From: Arcobacter sp. FWKO B
Lineage (GTDB): Bacteria; Campylobacterota; Campylobacteria; Campylobacterales; Arcobacteraceae
NCBI RefSeq assembly: GCF_014844135.1
Contig: NZ_CP041403.1
Span: forward strand, 1,054,001-1,118,000
Reading direction: 5' to 3'
Length of the DNA stretch: 64,000 nt
The notes below the pieces were generated by a model. That model ran no database searches and was not told the DNA's origin. It saw only the letters and a program-made list of their open reading frames with translations. Numbering within the stretch: the first letter of the stretch is position 1; each line of letters starts with the position of its first letter. A program made the position numbers and the translations under genes. This document shows, one piece after another, positions 1 to 8,898 of the stretch.

Positions 1-1
1 A

Positions 2-1429
2 CTTGTTGCCCTTTTTTATTTACTCGATAACTATGAACATCAAAGACTTGAACATACAAAACATAGTAATTACTTATCTATCAAAACATCTTATGATAAA
101 AATATAATTCAAAACTTACAAACATTCTATAATATCCAAGCACAAAGTATTTTATCAGATGAGATTATTGAAGCATTTGCCAAAAGAGATAGAGAAACTT
201 TATTTTTATTGGTTCAAAACAAATATAAACTTCTGCGAGATCAAGATGAGTTTTTTTATCAAATGCACTTTCATTCAAGTGATGGAACATCTTTTTTAAG
301 AGCCCACAAACCAGAGCTATTTGGAGAAGATATTACAAAACTTAGACCCATGGCAAAAGCAATACATATCGAACAAAAACCAATATCTGGATTTGAAATG
401 GGTTTACATGCCCTCTCATACAGAATATTTGTCCCAGTATTTCATAATAGCACATATATAGGTGCGTTAGAACTTGGTATCTTACCTAATAAAGTTCTTC
501 ACTTAGTAACATACTTTAACGAAATTTATGGATTATTATTTATATATAAAGAGAGCCTAAAATCAAATATAAACTCTATCCAATTTACTAATATAACAGA
601 TAAAGATTTGATTGATATTTTACCAATAGGGTTGGAAAAAGCATCTGAATATAGTGAATTAACATACAATGATAAATTTTATAGTATCTATAAATTTCCA
701 TTAATTGACTTTGTGGGCAACAATGTTGGTGAATTTATATTTTTTAATGATCTATCAGCTGAACATAAACTTCATAATGACACAAAAATTAATTTTTATA
801 TCATCATTTTTATATCTGCTATTTTTGTATTTTTTATCATAAATTATGGATTCAATCAAATAATATCAAAGCTACAAGATGCACATATTGCACTAAAAGA
901 GTATACTAAAATAATAGAAGAGATATCAATAACAGATGCCCTTACAAATCTATATAATAGAAGATATTTTAATGAAATACTACCAAGGCTTACAAATAGT
1001 TGCAAACGAGATGATGATTATATTTCATTTTTAATACTTGATATTGACTATTTCAAACAATACAATGATACATATGGACACAAAGCTGGAGATATCGTAC
1101 TACAAGATGTCGCAAATGTACTAAAAGATTCACTCAAACGGGGGACTGATTATGCATTTAGAATAGGTGGTGAAGAGTTTTGTATATTGTTTAAAGGATT
1201 AAACCCTAATGAAGCATTTTTATTTTCAGATAAAATAAGACAAAATATTGAGAATTTAAAAATACCCCATATTGGTAGCAAAACTAGTAAATATGTGACA
1301 GCCTCTTTTGGACTTGTTGTATTTAAAGGAACTACAATACCTGATGAAACAAAATTATATACTCTTGCAGATGAAGAGCTTTATCATGCAAAAGAAAATG
1401 GAAAAAACCAAGTAAGTATAAAAAAATAG
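2..1429 (+). CDS. Membrane diguanylate cyclase with periplasmic CACHE-like sensor (5' end missing)
   Basis: This signalling enzyme is predicted to make cyclic di-GMP from two GTP. The reading frame is open back to the window edge and encodes an N-terminal hydrophobic stretch, so the gene starts outside the window; a TTG at 209 is only an internal codon. A periplasmic sensor region resembling a double-CACHE domain comes first, then a transmembrane helix (about 790-855), a short linker and a C-terminal GGDEF domain. The signature is GGEEF (1166-1180), which predicts an active cyclase. RGTD lies exactly five residues upstream (1139-1150), matching the RxxD inhibitory site for product feedback. 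The ligand is unknown. The DsrE-like gene follows 16 bases later and may be co-transcribed. Confidence 0.9.
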   Translation, partial: LVALFYLLDNYEHQRLEHTKHSNYLSIKTSYDKNIIQNLQTFYNIQAQSILSDEIIEAFAKRDRETLFLLVQNKYKLLRDQDEFFYQMHFHSSDGTSFLRAHKPELFGEDITKLRPMAKAIHIEQKPISGFEMGLHALSYRIFVPVFHNSTYIGALELGILPNKVLHLVTYFNEIYGLLFIYKESLKSNINSIQFTNITDKDLIDILPIGLEKASEYSELTYNDKFYSIYKFPLIDFVGNNVGEFIFFNDLSAEHKLHNDTKINFYIIIFISAIFVFFIINYGFNQIISKLQDAHIALKEYTKIIEEISITDALTNLYNRRYFNEILPRLTNSCKRDDDYISFLILDIDYFKQYNDTYGHKAGDIVLQDVANVLKDSLKRGTDYAFRIGGEEFCILFKGLNPNEAFLFSDKIRQNIENLKIPHIGSKTSKYVTASFGLVVFKGTTIPDETKLYTLADEELYHAKENGKNQVSIKK

Positions 1430-1445
1430 ATATTTAAGGATAATA

Positions 1446-1784
1446 ATGACAAACAAACTTTTAATAGTATGGTCAAGTAGTGATATAGAAGTAGCTCGAA
1501 AACTTGTGTTATTATATGGCAGTGTGATATTGCCTCGTGGATATTGGGATGAGGCTACTATTATGATATGGGGTCCTAGTGCTAAGCTTTTGGCTGAAAG
1601 TAGTGAGCTTCAAGAAAAAGTAAAAGCTATCATGGCTACAGGGGTGAAGTTTAATGTATGTGTTGTATGTAGTGATGAGTATGGTGTATCTGATACTTTA
1701 GCAAGCTTAGGGGTAGAGCTTACTCATACTGGTGAAATGCTAACTCACGCACTGCAAAGTGATTGGAAAGTAATCACTTTTTAA
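1446..1784 (+). CDS. DsrE-like small protein
   Basis: The 112-residue soluble protein has the DsrE/YchN-like pattern: an N-terminal beta strand rich in I/V/W, an alternating alpha/beta order, and a conserved central stretch around IWGPSAKLL (about 41-49). Two cysteines at residues 72 and 75 sit where DsrE-type sulfur-carrier proteins can have reactive thiols, but a sulfurtransfer role is inferred. A good ribosome site (AAGGAT) lies five bases before the ATG. Its stop codon shares TTAA with the stop of the convergent tsaD gene. Confidence 0.75.
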   Translation: MTNKLLIVWSSSDIEVARKLVLLYGSVILPRGYWDEATIMIWGPSAKLLAESSELQEKVKAIMATGVKFNVCVVCSDEYGVSDTLASLGVELTHTGEMLTHALQSDWKVITF

Positions 1785-2791
1785 AAGCTACTTCTTGGGC
1801 TGATATCAAGGCTATTTATATCACTAAAATCCCCTAGATTGTATTGCTCTATTGCACATCTTCCTATCATTGCTGCATTATCACTACAAAATTCTAGTGG
1901 TGATAATAGTAGCTTACAATCATACTCATGGCAAAGCTTTTCAAGTTCTCCTCGAAGTCTAATATTAGCACTTGCCCCTCCAACTATAGCAAAAATCTTT
2001 GGTCTAGTTAATTTGAAATATTTTTTTAATTTTTGCATTAGATGAGCAACTGCTGTATATTCAAAAGAGGCACAGATATTTTGTATGAATTCAGGTTGAA
2101 GGTTGAAGGTTGAAGGTTGAAGGTTTTGCTGTTCAGATTCTATGGCTAGTCTTACGGCGTTTTTTAGTCCGCTGTAGCTGAATTCTATATTTGGGCTGTT
2201 TTTTAGTGGGATGGGGAAATCATATGCTTTTTCATCTCCATCTACTGCCATTTTTGCTACTACTGGTCCACCAGGGTATCCAAGACCCAACATTTTAGCC
2301 ACTTTATCGAAACTCTCGCCAAAACTATCATCTTGAGTTTTTGCTACTACTTTCATATTATTTAAACTAGTTGCTTCTATTATTTGAGTGTGTCCACCAC
2401 TTACCAAAAGTACACTAAGAGGCATAACAGCTTTTTGGTTGATAAAAAGTGAATAAATATGCCCTTTTAGATGATTGACCGCTATTAGTGGGATATTTAG
2501 AGTAAGGCTCAATGCTTTTGCCATCATCACACCTTCTAGTAGTGTCACACTAAGTCCTGGTTCATTTGTAACTGCTATTGCTTTTAGATGGGGAAAATAC
2601 TCTTTGCACTCTTCTAAAATCTTTGGTAAAGCCTCAGTATGAAGTCTAGCTGCTAGTTCTGGAACTACTCCACCATATACACTATGTTCTAAATCTTGTG
2701 ATATTTTTTTGTGATATATTAGCTTATAGTCATCTATTTTTGTGATTGCTATAGAGCTGTCATCACAACTGCTTTCTATACTTAGTATCAT
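1781..2791 (-). CDS. tsaD: tRNA N6-adenosine threonylcarbamoyltransferase TsaD
   Basis: TsaD transfers the threonylcarbamoyl group from TC-AMP to A37 of ANN-decoding tRNAs, working with TsaB and TsaE in the cytoplasm. The sequence shows the ASKHA fold: an N-terminal [10 protein letters not shown] phosphate loop, the metal-binding pair H107 and H111 in NHLKGH, the LVSGGHTQ loop, and a C-terminal [10 protein letters not shown] motif. I chose the ATG at 2791, which overlaps the stop of the upstream hydrolase gene (ATGA), over the in-frame ATG at 2803. An unusual feature is a four-copy heptamer tract inside the coding region (2093-2125), which encodes a short Q/N/P/S/T-rich insert and would frameshift if its copy number changed by anything but a multiple of three. 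Confidence 0.96.
   Translation of the reverse strand: MILSIESSCDDSSIAITKIDDYKLIYHKKISQDLEHSVYGGVVPELAARLHTEALPKILEECKEYFPHLKAIAVTNEPGLSVTLLEGVMMAKALSLTLNIPLIAVNHLKGHIYSLFINQKAVMPLSVLLVSGGHTQIIEATSLNNMKVVAKTQDDSFGESFDKVAKMLGLGYPGGPVVAKMAVDGDEKAYDFPIPLKNSPNIEFSYSGLKNAVRLAIESEQQNLQPSTFNLQPEFIQNICASFEYTAVAHLMQKLKKYFKLTRPKIFAIVGGASANIRLRGELEKLCHEYDCKLLLSPLEFCSDNAAMIGRCAIEQYNLGDFSDINSLDISPRSSF
2093..2125. repeat. Heptanucleotide tandem repeat inside tsaD
   Basis: Four perfect copies of AGGTTGA (2093-2120) are followed by a partial fifth copy. On the coding strand the unit reads TTCAACC. Three extra units equal 21 bp, so the present number keeps frame relative to a single-copy ancestor. Related AGGNTNA heptamers occur at 3391-3404 and 15200-15213. 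Confidence 0.95.
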
Positions 2792-3318
2792 CTTTGTACC
2801 CATTCTAATGCACAGCTCAACTCACCAAAACCACTTGAAGTATTGATATGTCCTGCATTTTCCATTATTTTCATCCCTATATTTAGGCTACTTTGAAGGT
2901 TTATAGCTTCTTCGACGCTTATATATGGGTCATTGTCTCCACATGCCATTATTACCTCTTTGGTTCTCAAATCACTAGGTATTGGGTATGGCAAGAAGCT
3001 TTGAAGTTCTTTTAGTTCACATTTTTGAGACACAGGAGCTACAAGCATAAGTTTATCTACCTCATCGATATCATACTTTTCTACCAAATGAAACCAAAGA
3101 AGATTTGCCAAAGAGTGACATACTACAATATCAGGATTAAAATGTTTTATTTCACTATGAATAACTTCTAGCCACTCTTTCAAATCTGGATTATCACGAT
3201 TTGGAAGAGCTGGAAAAGATACTGTATAGTTTAATTTTATTAGTTCAGTTGCTAACCATGCCTGCCAATGGGGATAATCACTTCCTCCAAGTCCATGTAT
3301 AATAAGTACTTTTTTCAT
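2788..3318 (-). CDS. RBBP9/YdeN-like serine hydrolase
   Basis: This 176-residue alpha/beta hydrolase matches the small RBBP9-like family (DUF1057 type). It has an N-terminal [15 protein letters not shown] signature typical of the family, a nucleophile elbow CHSLA with the putative catalytic serine at residue 69, a DNDP segment carrying the likely acid, and a C-terminal [11 protein letters not shown] segment with the histidine. The usual GxSxG glycines are replaced by C and A, as is often seen in this family. It is translationally coupled to tsaD, whose ATG overlaps its stop. The substrate is unknown. Confidence 0.85.
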   Translation of the reverse strand: MKKVLIIHGLGGSDYPHWQAWLATELIKLNYTVSFPALPNRDNPDLKEWLEVIHSEIKHFNPDIVVCHSLANLLWFHLVEKYDIDEVDKLMLVAPVSQKCELKELQSFLPYPIPSDLRTKEVIMACGDNDPYISVEEAINLQSSLNIGMKIMENAGHINTSSGFGELSCALEWVQR

Positions 3319-3357
3319 TTACTTTATTCCTTTGATAACTTTTATTCAACTATTTAA

Positions 3358-3404
3358 GACAAGCCCAGCTAAAGCTGGAGTTCCAATTACTTAAACCTTA
3401 AACC
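3358..3404. repeat. Small palindromic intergenic repeat (copy 1) with heptamer tail
   Basis: The order is GACAAGCCCAG, a tight hairpin (CCAGC, TAAA loop, GCTGG), GTTCCAAT, then two TTAAACC heptamers (3391-3404). The same order with a different hairpin interior occurs at 15144-15213. It fills most of the 95-bp gap between the hydrolase gene and the DUF1566 gene. No T-run follows the hairpin, so it is a poor intrinsic terminator. Confidence 0.6.
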
Positions 3405-3413
3405 CTAATTTAA

Positions 3414-3836
3414 TCAAATATTTCTAACACATCTTACATATTTATGATAAACTCTGTTATAGTAATATGGTGTACCACTTAAAAAATTCATATACCAAGC
3501 GTAAAAATTCAAGCTTCTCCATAGTGTATCACTTGCCCAGTAACCATCTGGCTTAATATGTCTAAAAACTCTATATATGTGATTTGGCTCGTTTGTTTTA
3601 TCCACAATAGTTTCCAACTCTTTAATAGTTGGCATTCTCCAATCATTATATCCACCAAGTGTAAGTGACTTACAATATGCTAAACCTTCCCTATGTGTAA
3701 AAGTTTTACTTGCTACTTCATAGTTATCCTGCCACATAAGGTTAAATTTTCTATCTATTACAGTTACATTTGTTCTTGAAAAATTACCCCATAAACTTTG
3801 TAAGACCAATACCAAGATAAAAAATATTTTTAACAT
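3414..3836 (-). CDS. Exported DUF1566 (Lcl C-terminal-like) protein
   Basis: The 140-residue protein has an N-terminal hydrophobic signal sequence (about 1-17). It then shows the DUF1566 pattern: LMWQD near the start of the mature part, a YCKS segment, the hallmark GYNDWRMPTIKEL, a YWASDT segment, and a closing VRCVRN. DUF1566 proteins are exported and mostly uncharacterised; no enzymatic role can be assigned. Its start overlaps the end of the preceding small membrane protein gene by 7 bases, so it is probably the last gene of the cdsA-dxr transcript. Confidence 0.8.
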   Translation of the reverse strand: MLKIFFILVLVLQSLWGNFSRTNVTVIDRKFNLMWQDNYEVASKTFTHREGLAYCKSLTLGGYNDWRMPTIKELETIVDKTNEPNHIYRVFRHIKPDGYWASDTLWRSLNFYAWYMNFLSGTPYYYNRVYHKYVRCVRNI

Positions 3837-4105
3837 GAAAAATCCTTTAGTTTATACTTACCAGATTCAAGCTTGCTTTTGGCACTATCTTTTATACACT
3901 CTATAAAAATTTGTCCCTCTTTTTCAAATACAAGCCCCACTAACTCTTTCGTATCTTCGTTTTTTGTTTGTATTAAAGTACTTTTATATATTTCATAATC
4001 TTTTGATAACTGTTCTTTTAAGTTTTTTTCAAATTTAGCTCTACCAACTATAAGATAAATAACAATAGCAACTACCATTATAAAAGGTATAATTAAATCT
4101 TCCAT
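3830..4105 (-). CDS. Small membrane-anchored protein of unknown function
   Basis: I do not recognise this 91-residue protein. It has one strong N-terminal transmembrane segment (about residues 5-20), then a charged, mostly helical cytoplasmic part rich in K and E. Its start overlaps the end of dxr by 13 bases and its end overlaps the DUF1566 gene by 7, so it is real and translationally coupled. No motif suggests a function. Confidence 0.7.
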   Translation of the reverse strand: MEDLIIPFIMVVAIVIYLIVGRAKFEKNLKEQLSKDYEIYKSTLIQTKNEDTKELVGLVFEKEGQIFIECIKDSAKSKLESGKYKLKDFSC

Positions 4106-5163
4106 AAGTACTCTTTTACCTCTTTATCTATCATAAATACATCATTAAGATTAGATGGTTTTACACTAATAAACTTTTCATATGCTTTAATAGTATTTTT
4201 TGAAATATCCAAAAATCCTATTTCACCTTTTAAAAACCTATAAACACCAACCTCATTTGCAGCATTTACAACTACTCCACGATTTGGATTTTCTAGTAAA
4301 TCGTTTTTTAGTTCCCAAATAGGATATTTTATTGCTTCAATTTTCCTAAATTCCAAACTTCCTATTTCACACAAATCCACATGAGGTACTATCATTTCAC
4401 TAACTTTTCCCAAAAGTGCATAAGCAATAGGAAGTTGCATATTTGGAGTTGCGATATGTGCAGTAGTACTGCCATCATTAAAGTTTATTAGAGCATGAAT
4501 TATAGACTTCGTCTCTATTACTGCATCAAGTTTTTTAGTACCAAAAAGCCACTTAGCTTCTAATAGCTCAAAAAGCTTATTTGTCATTGTTGCACTATCT
4601 ATAGTTATTTTACTTCCCATAGACCAATTTGGATGATTTAGTGCTTCTTTAATTGTGACATTTGCTAACTCAGCTACACTGTAATCTCTAAATGAACCAC
4701 CACTTGCAGTAATAGTCATACTTGAAATTTTTTTATCATTTTGCAAATACCAAAGTCCAAAATGTTCACTATCTATAGGGACAATTTTAGAAACATCCAA
4801 GAACTCTCCAGCAACAACTAAAGATTCTTTATTGGCAAGAGCTAATTTTTTACCACTTTTTATTGCTGCAACAGTTGGAGCAAGTCCCAAAAAACCAACA
4901 AGTGCATTTACAACCACTTTAGAATCAGCTTCTTCAACAGCTTTTACAATTTCTAACGCACCTGCTGTTACATTTTTATGATTTACTTTTGAAATATCTT
5001 CCTTATTAGCAATTACAACTTTTTGTGGTTTAAACTCTTTTATCTGTTCATTTAATAACTCAATACTATTACCAGCTACTAATACTTCAACTTCAAGATT
5101 AAATCGTTTCGCGACTTTGAGGGTATTTACCCCTATAGAGCCTGTACTGCCTAAAACGACCAT
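4093..5163 (-). CDS. dxr: 1-deoxy-D-xylulose 5-phosphate reductoisomerase (Dxr/IspC)
   Basis: Dxr carries out the first committed step of the MEP isoprenoid pathway, converting DXP to MEP with NADPH and a divalent metal. The N-terminal GSTGSIG dinucleotide loop (5-11), the NKESLV segment, the PIDSEH metal/substrate motif and the TASGGSF and NHPNWSMG segments are all visible. The length (356) is slightly short, as is usual in Campylobacterota. The start overlaps the end of cdsA by 13 bases, the cdsA-dxr pairing seen in many bacteria. Confidence 0.97.
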   Translation of the reverse strand: MVVLGSTGSIGVNTLKVAKRFNLEVEVLVAGNSIELLNEQIKEFKPQKVVIANKEDISKVNHKNVTAGALEIVKAVEEADSKVVVNALVGFLGLAPTVAAIKSGKKLALANKESLVVAGEFLDVSKIVPIDSEHFGLWYLQNDKKISSMTITASGGSFRDYSVAELANVTIKEALNHPNWSMGSKITIDSATMTNKLFELLEAKWLFGTKKLDAVIETKSIIHALINFNDGSTTAHIATPNMQLPIAYALLGKVSEMIVPHVDLCEIGSLEFRKIEAIKYPIWELKNDLLENPNRGVVVNAANEVGVYRFLKGEIGFLDISKNTIKAYEKFISVKPSNLNDVFMIDKEVKEYLWKI

Positions 5164-5918
5164 GAAATAAGCCTTAATAACACTACCATTACCACTGCAC
5201 CAAATAAATATCCATCTAGCCTATCTAAGACTCCACCATGTCCAGGGAAAATATCTCCACTATCTTTTACATTTGCTTCTCTTTTTAGATAGCTCTCAAA
5301 TAAATCACCAAATACAGATGCTATACTTACAAAAAATGAAACAACTAAAACACTTACCAAAGAAAAGCCCAAGAATGAGAACAGTACACCAAATACTGTA
5401 CCTATTATTACCCCTCCTATTACACCTTCTATAGTTTTATTTGGTGATGTCTCACTAAATTTTGTCTTACCTATACTTTTACCTACAAAATATGCCCCTA
5501 TATCAGTACCAGCAACGACTGCCAATAGCCATAAAAGTGCTAAAATACCAAATTCATAATACAATGATAATATAAATAAAAAAGGCACTAAAGGATATAA
5601 GAGAGGGGCTATGTTTTGCTTATCAAACTCTTTTGTATATGCAAGTTTTGCACCAAAAAGTAAAAATACTATAAATACCAAATCTATAGGATTTGGATAA
5701 AAATATGCACAAAGCCATATACCTATACTATAAGCATATAAAGATTTTTTTTGAGTGTTAATAAGAGCCATCATCTCTTTTAAACCTATAACCATCAAAA
5801 TACCAATCATAGCCCATATTACAAATGGAGAGTTAATTACCCCTACAATTGCAACAACAATCAGCATGACTAGAGCTGTTTTTATTCTAAGTGAACTTGA
5901 TTTTAGTAATTCCCACAT
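5151..5918 (-). CDS. cdsA: Phosphatidate cytidylyltransferase
   Basis: CdsA makes CDP-diacylglycerol from phosphatidic acid and CTP in the inner membrane, feeding phospholipid synthesis. The 255-residue protein is a polytopic membrane protein with about seven to eight hydrophobic segments. It has the C-terminal CDP-DAG synthase signature, with SYLKRE, KDSG, PGHGG and DRLD spaced as in the family. It is the first gene of the cdsA-dxr-small membrane protein-DUF1566 series. The NFACT gene ends 13 bases upstream on the same strand. Confidence 0.95.
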   Translation of the reverse strand: MWELLKSSSLRIKTALVMLIVVAIVGVINSPFVIWAMIGILMVIGLKEMMALINTQKKSLYAYSIGIWLCAYFYPNPIDLVFIVFLLFGAKLAYTKEFDKQNIAPLLYPLVPFLFILSLYYEFGILALLWLLAVVAGTDIGAYFVGKSIGKTKFSETSPNKTIEGVIGGVIIGTVFGVLFSFLGFSLVSVLVVSFFVSIASVFGDLFESYLKREANVKDSGDIFPGHGGVLDRLDGYLFGAVVMVVLLRLISWSF

Positions 5919-5931
5919 TTTGTACCTTTTT

Positions 5932-7257
5932 TTATACTTTTACTTTTATTGTTTGGTAGTTATTATACAAAACATTAGCTTTTGTTTGTATTTTTAACTC
6001 CCTTCTTTTGGTATAATCAACCCAATAATCACCACCATAACTTGTACTAAACTCCGCACAGATTTTTGCCGCTGTTTCAATAACATTAATTGGTAATTCT
6101 TTTTTTGAAGTTGGTACTATTACATGAGCAGATGGACTATCTTTTAAATGAAACCAAAAATCATTTGCTTTAGCATTTTCTAAAAGTTCTATATTTTCTC
6201 TTTCATTTCTTCCTAACATTATTTTATAGCCATCTACCATAAACAGCTGATAATTATGCTCTTTTTTTGTTTTTGTCTGATTTTTTTCTTTTTTAGGTAA
6301 ATAAAATTCAAGCTCATTTACACTTTTTGCATTCAAAATAATTTGCTGAACTTTTTTAATAAAAGAGAGTTTTTGCTCTAAATTTTCTTTTTCTATATAT
6401 AAATTTTGAGCTTTTTGTTTATACTTTTTGGCTGTTGTAAAAAGTTTATTTATATACATTGATACATTAGATACATTGGACAAATCAAAACTTACTTTAT
6501 TACCTGAAAAATCTTCTAAAACTACATCTTTTTGATATGGTTTTATTAAATAAGTATTAGACAATAGTATATTTGCTTTAATATATGTCTCTTGTGAATC
6601 TAATTCTAAAGCCTCTTTATTAGGGAGAGAATTGAGAATATTTTGTATTTTTTGTTCTTCCTTTTTAAGTAAATTTAATTTTACAGACTTTATATTTTGG
6701 AGTACTTTTGACTCTTTTTTATCATATATATCATATAGATACTCTTCAATATCATCAATTACTGAAGACTTTGGAGAATATGATGGTAAGGGGATAGCGT
6801 CAAGTTTTTGTCCAACTTTAACTACCCTTGTAGATATATTCTCACTAATATGTCTTAATGCTTCTAAAACTATTTCATTTTGATCAAGTATTATAATATT
6901 TGTATTTGTTCCTGTAAATTCAAGTTGTAAGTAAGTAATTTCCTCTTTATAACTACTCTTTGAAGATATTTCAAATCTAATTATCCTATCATTGTTAAGT
7001 AAAAAAACTTTTTTTATAGTAGTATTTGTAAATTTCTTTTGTAAAATAATATCAAATGGGGCGTTGAAGTTTCTTGACTCAACATTAGCATGTTTTATTT
7101 TATAAACTTGTGAATTTCCTTTTGTTAAATCAAAATATATTATATTCAATTTGTCAAATTCTATCTTTATTGTATTGTTATCTACCCTTTTTATTATTTT
7201 AATATTTTTAAAATTCTGAAGATATGTGACTATAGCACTTAGTTCGTAATGTTTCAT
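5932..7257 (-). CDS. NFACT (RqcH/FbpA-like) family protein
   Basis: The protein has the NFACT arrangement: an N-terminal NFACT-N domain, a central coiled-coil (about 240-300) and a C-terminal NFACT-R region with DFWFHLKDSPSAHVIV. In Firmicutes the homologue RqcH binds 60S-like 50S subunits with stalled peptidyl-tRNA and adds alanine tails; that role is an inference here. I prefer the ATG at 7257, which has GGA eight bases upstream, over the in-frame ATG at 7269, which has none. The 164-bp gap upstream separates it from a divergent exported protein and should hold both promoters. Confidence 0.85.
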   Translation of the reverse strand: MKHYELSAIVTYLQNFKNIKIIKRVDNNTIKIEFDKLNIIYFDLTKGNSQVYKIKHANVESRNFNAPFDIILQKKFTNTTIKKVFLLNNDRIIRFEISSKSSYKEEITYLQLEFTGTNTNIIILDQNEIVLEALRHISENISTRVVKVGQKLDAIPLPSYSPKSSVIDDIEEYLYDIYDKKESKVLQNIKSVKLNLLKKEEQKIQNILNSLPNKEALELDSQETYIKANILLSNTYLIKPYQKDVVLEDFSGNKVSFDLSNVSNVSMYINKLFTTAKKYKQKAQNLYIEKENLEQKLSFIKKVQQIILNAKSVNELEFYLPKKEKNQTKTKKEHNYQLFMVDGYKIMLGRNERENIELLENAKANDFWFHLKDSPSAHVIVPTSKKELPINVIETAAKICAEFSTSYGGDYWVDYTKRRELKIQTKANVLYNNYQTIKVKV

Positions 7258-7433
7258 AATTAAATCCATTCATATTATTAAATAATTTTTTTTAGTCACT
7301 CAATTTTGCCAAAAATACAAAATGTTACAAATTGGCTTGTATTATTATAAAACAAAATAATATCATAGTTTTAATTTAACTTTTATTTTAATTAGTTTAT
7401 AATGACTCAATTCAAAAAACTAAGGAGATTGTA

Positions 7434-7766
7434 ATGAACAAATTACTAAAAATCGCTATGGCTGGTGCTTTACTTTTAGGGATCACTGCTACTGTTGCAA
7501 GTGCTAGTCCAGATAGAGGTCAAAGAATATATCAAAAAGACTTAAATGGTCCTTGTAATGCTACAGGAGCAAAAGTTGCAGCTGCTCATTCTCAAGATGA
7601 GTGGAAAGATATTAAAGAATCAGGTAAACTTGGAGAAGCAATGAATAAAATTTGCCCAAATTTACCAGCAACTTTCTTTGAAGGTAAAAATGAAAGATAC
7701 ATAGATAGTCTATTTGATTTCTTTATCCACTATGCAAATGATTCAGGAAATGTACCATCTTGCTAA
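7434..7766 (+). CDS. Periplasmic cytochrome c-like protein without a heme site
   Basis: The 110-residue protein has a clear signal peptide (cleavage near ASA at 23-25). The mature part resembles small class I cytochromes c in layout (GQRIYQKDLNGPCNATG, then helices and a C-terminal HYANDSGNVPSC), but no CXXCH heme-binding motif exists. Three cysteines (41, 74, 110) remain. It may be a degenerate cytochrome-fold protein stabilised by a disulfide, or a thiol-carrying periplasmic protein; neither is proven. It has its own ribosome site (AAGGAG) and a strong terminator, so it is monocistronic. Confidence 0.6.
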   Translation: MNKLLKIAMAGALLLGITATVASASPDRGQRIYQKDLNGPCNATGAKVAAAHSQDEWKDIKESGKLGEAMNKICPNLPATFFEGKNERYIDSLFDFFIHYANDSGNVPSC

Positions 7767-7794
7767 TTAGTTAGTTCTATTTTTAAGATTATTT

Positions 7795-7824
7795 AAAGGG
7801 AGGGTTAATTGCCCTCCCTTTTTT
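7795..7824 (+). terminator. Intrinsic terminator
   Basis: A perfect ten-base stem (AAAGGGAGGG with CCCTCCCTTT) around a seven-base loop ends in a T-run, 28 bases after the stop of the cytochrome-like gene. Confidence 0.92.
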
Positions 7825-7925
7825 AGTGCATTGAATAATAATTTAAGAAAATAAGTTTAAATTATAAGTTGATTTTAATTAAAATCACTATAAAATGACT
7901 TAAATAAAAAATAAAAGGGGAAAAT

Positions 7926-8741
7926 ATGAAAAAGTTCATTAAGGGCTTATTGGCTGTTGCTTTATTAAGCACATCGTTGTTTGCTGCTTCAAATTTGAAA
8001 ATAATCAAAATGGAAGAGGCTAAAAAGTATTATGATGAGAAAAGTGCATTGTTTATAGATGCAAGACCACTTAATCTATACCTAAGAGGTACTATTCCTG
8101 GTGCTATATATATGGATTATAAAGAGTATGATAAACTAAAAAAATTTTTACCAGCTGATAAGAAAGTTACAATAGTGACTTTTTGTAATGGTTTAAAATG
8201 TGAACATTCTGATCACCTAGCAGAGTTTTTACAAAAAGATGGTTATAAAAATGTTTTAGTTTACAAAGGTGGATATCCTGAGTGGACTGAGAAAAAAGAG
8301 CCTGCAATGGGTATCTTAAAAGAGTGTAAAGAAGAGTCTAAAGAAGCTTACAAACCAAAAAGAGATGCTGTTACAATTAAAGGTGCTACAGTTCACTTAA
8401 TAGATGGTGATGATACTATGATAGATCAGTTCTGGTTTGCTCCTAAAGTTGTTGCTGGTGAAATACCTGCAAATGTTCAACTTATTGATATAAGAAAAGC
8501 AGATCAATTTGCTGAAGGTCATTTACCAGGTGCTATAAATGTACCATTAGATGCTGATGGCAAACTTGATGGAAGTAAACTTCCAAAAGATAAGTTCAAT
8601 GTAGTTTATTGTAATACTGGTATGCAATCAACTGGTGCTGTTTCTTCACTTAAAGACAATGATGGTAGTGTAGTATATTTTGATGCTACTATTAAATGTG
8701 AAGGTACTAAATGTACTGTTGAACCAAACGAATTATTATAA
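7926..8741 (+). CDS. Periplasmic tandem rhodanese-domain protein
   Basis: The 271-residue protein has a signal peptide (cleavage after LFA, about residue 20) and two rhodanese-like domains. The first has DARPLN and a loop beginning TFCNGLKC (C87, C92). The second has IDIRKADQFAEGHLPGAINVP and YCNTGMQSTG. A C-terminal tail adds two more cysteines in CEGTKC. Rhodaneses carry persulfide on the loop cysteine, so a role in periplasmic sulfur handling is likely but unproven. The loops differ from the classical CRxGxR form. It is a single-gene unit with its own ribosome site (AAGGGG) and terminator. Confidence 0.85.
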   Translation: MKKFIKGLLAVALLSTSLFAASNLKIIKMEEAKKYYDEKSALFIDARPLNLYLRGTIPGAIYMDYKEYDKLKKFLPADKKVTIVTFCNGLKCEHSDHLAEFLQKDGYKNVLVYKGGYPEWTEKKEPAMGILKECKEESKEAYKPKRDAVTIKGATVHLIDGDDTMIDQFWFAPKVVAGEIPANVQLIDIRKADQFAEGHLPGAINVPLDADGKLDGSKLPKDKFNVVYCNTGMQSTGAVSSLKDNDGSVVYFDATIKCEGTKCTVEPNELL

Positions 8742-8797
8742 TAGATTCAAATATATATTTTTCTAATAATAGTTATAAACTAGCGATATAATCGGTG

Positions 8798-8829
8798 GGG
8801 TTGGGCTTTTCGCCTAACCCTTTTTTTTT
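8798..8829 (+). terminator. Intrinsic terminator after the rhodanese gene
   Basis: The stem GGGTTGGGC pairs with GCCTAACCC (one G-U pair) across a five-base loop and is followed by nine T residues. Confidence 0.93.
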
Positions 8830-8898
8830 GTTTTATTAAGTATTAATTAATCATTTTAGGAGTAGACTTTTATCGAAATTTAATCAAAAGGACGCAAA

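Noticed and set aside
209-1429. Diguanylate cyclase starting at the TTG at 209
   Set aside because: The frame is open and protein-like back to base 2, including a membrane segment, so the true start is upstream of the window.
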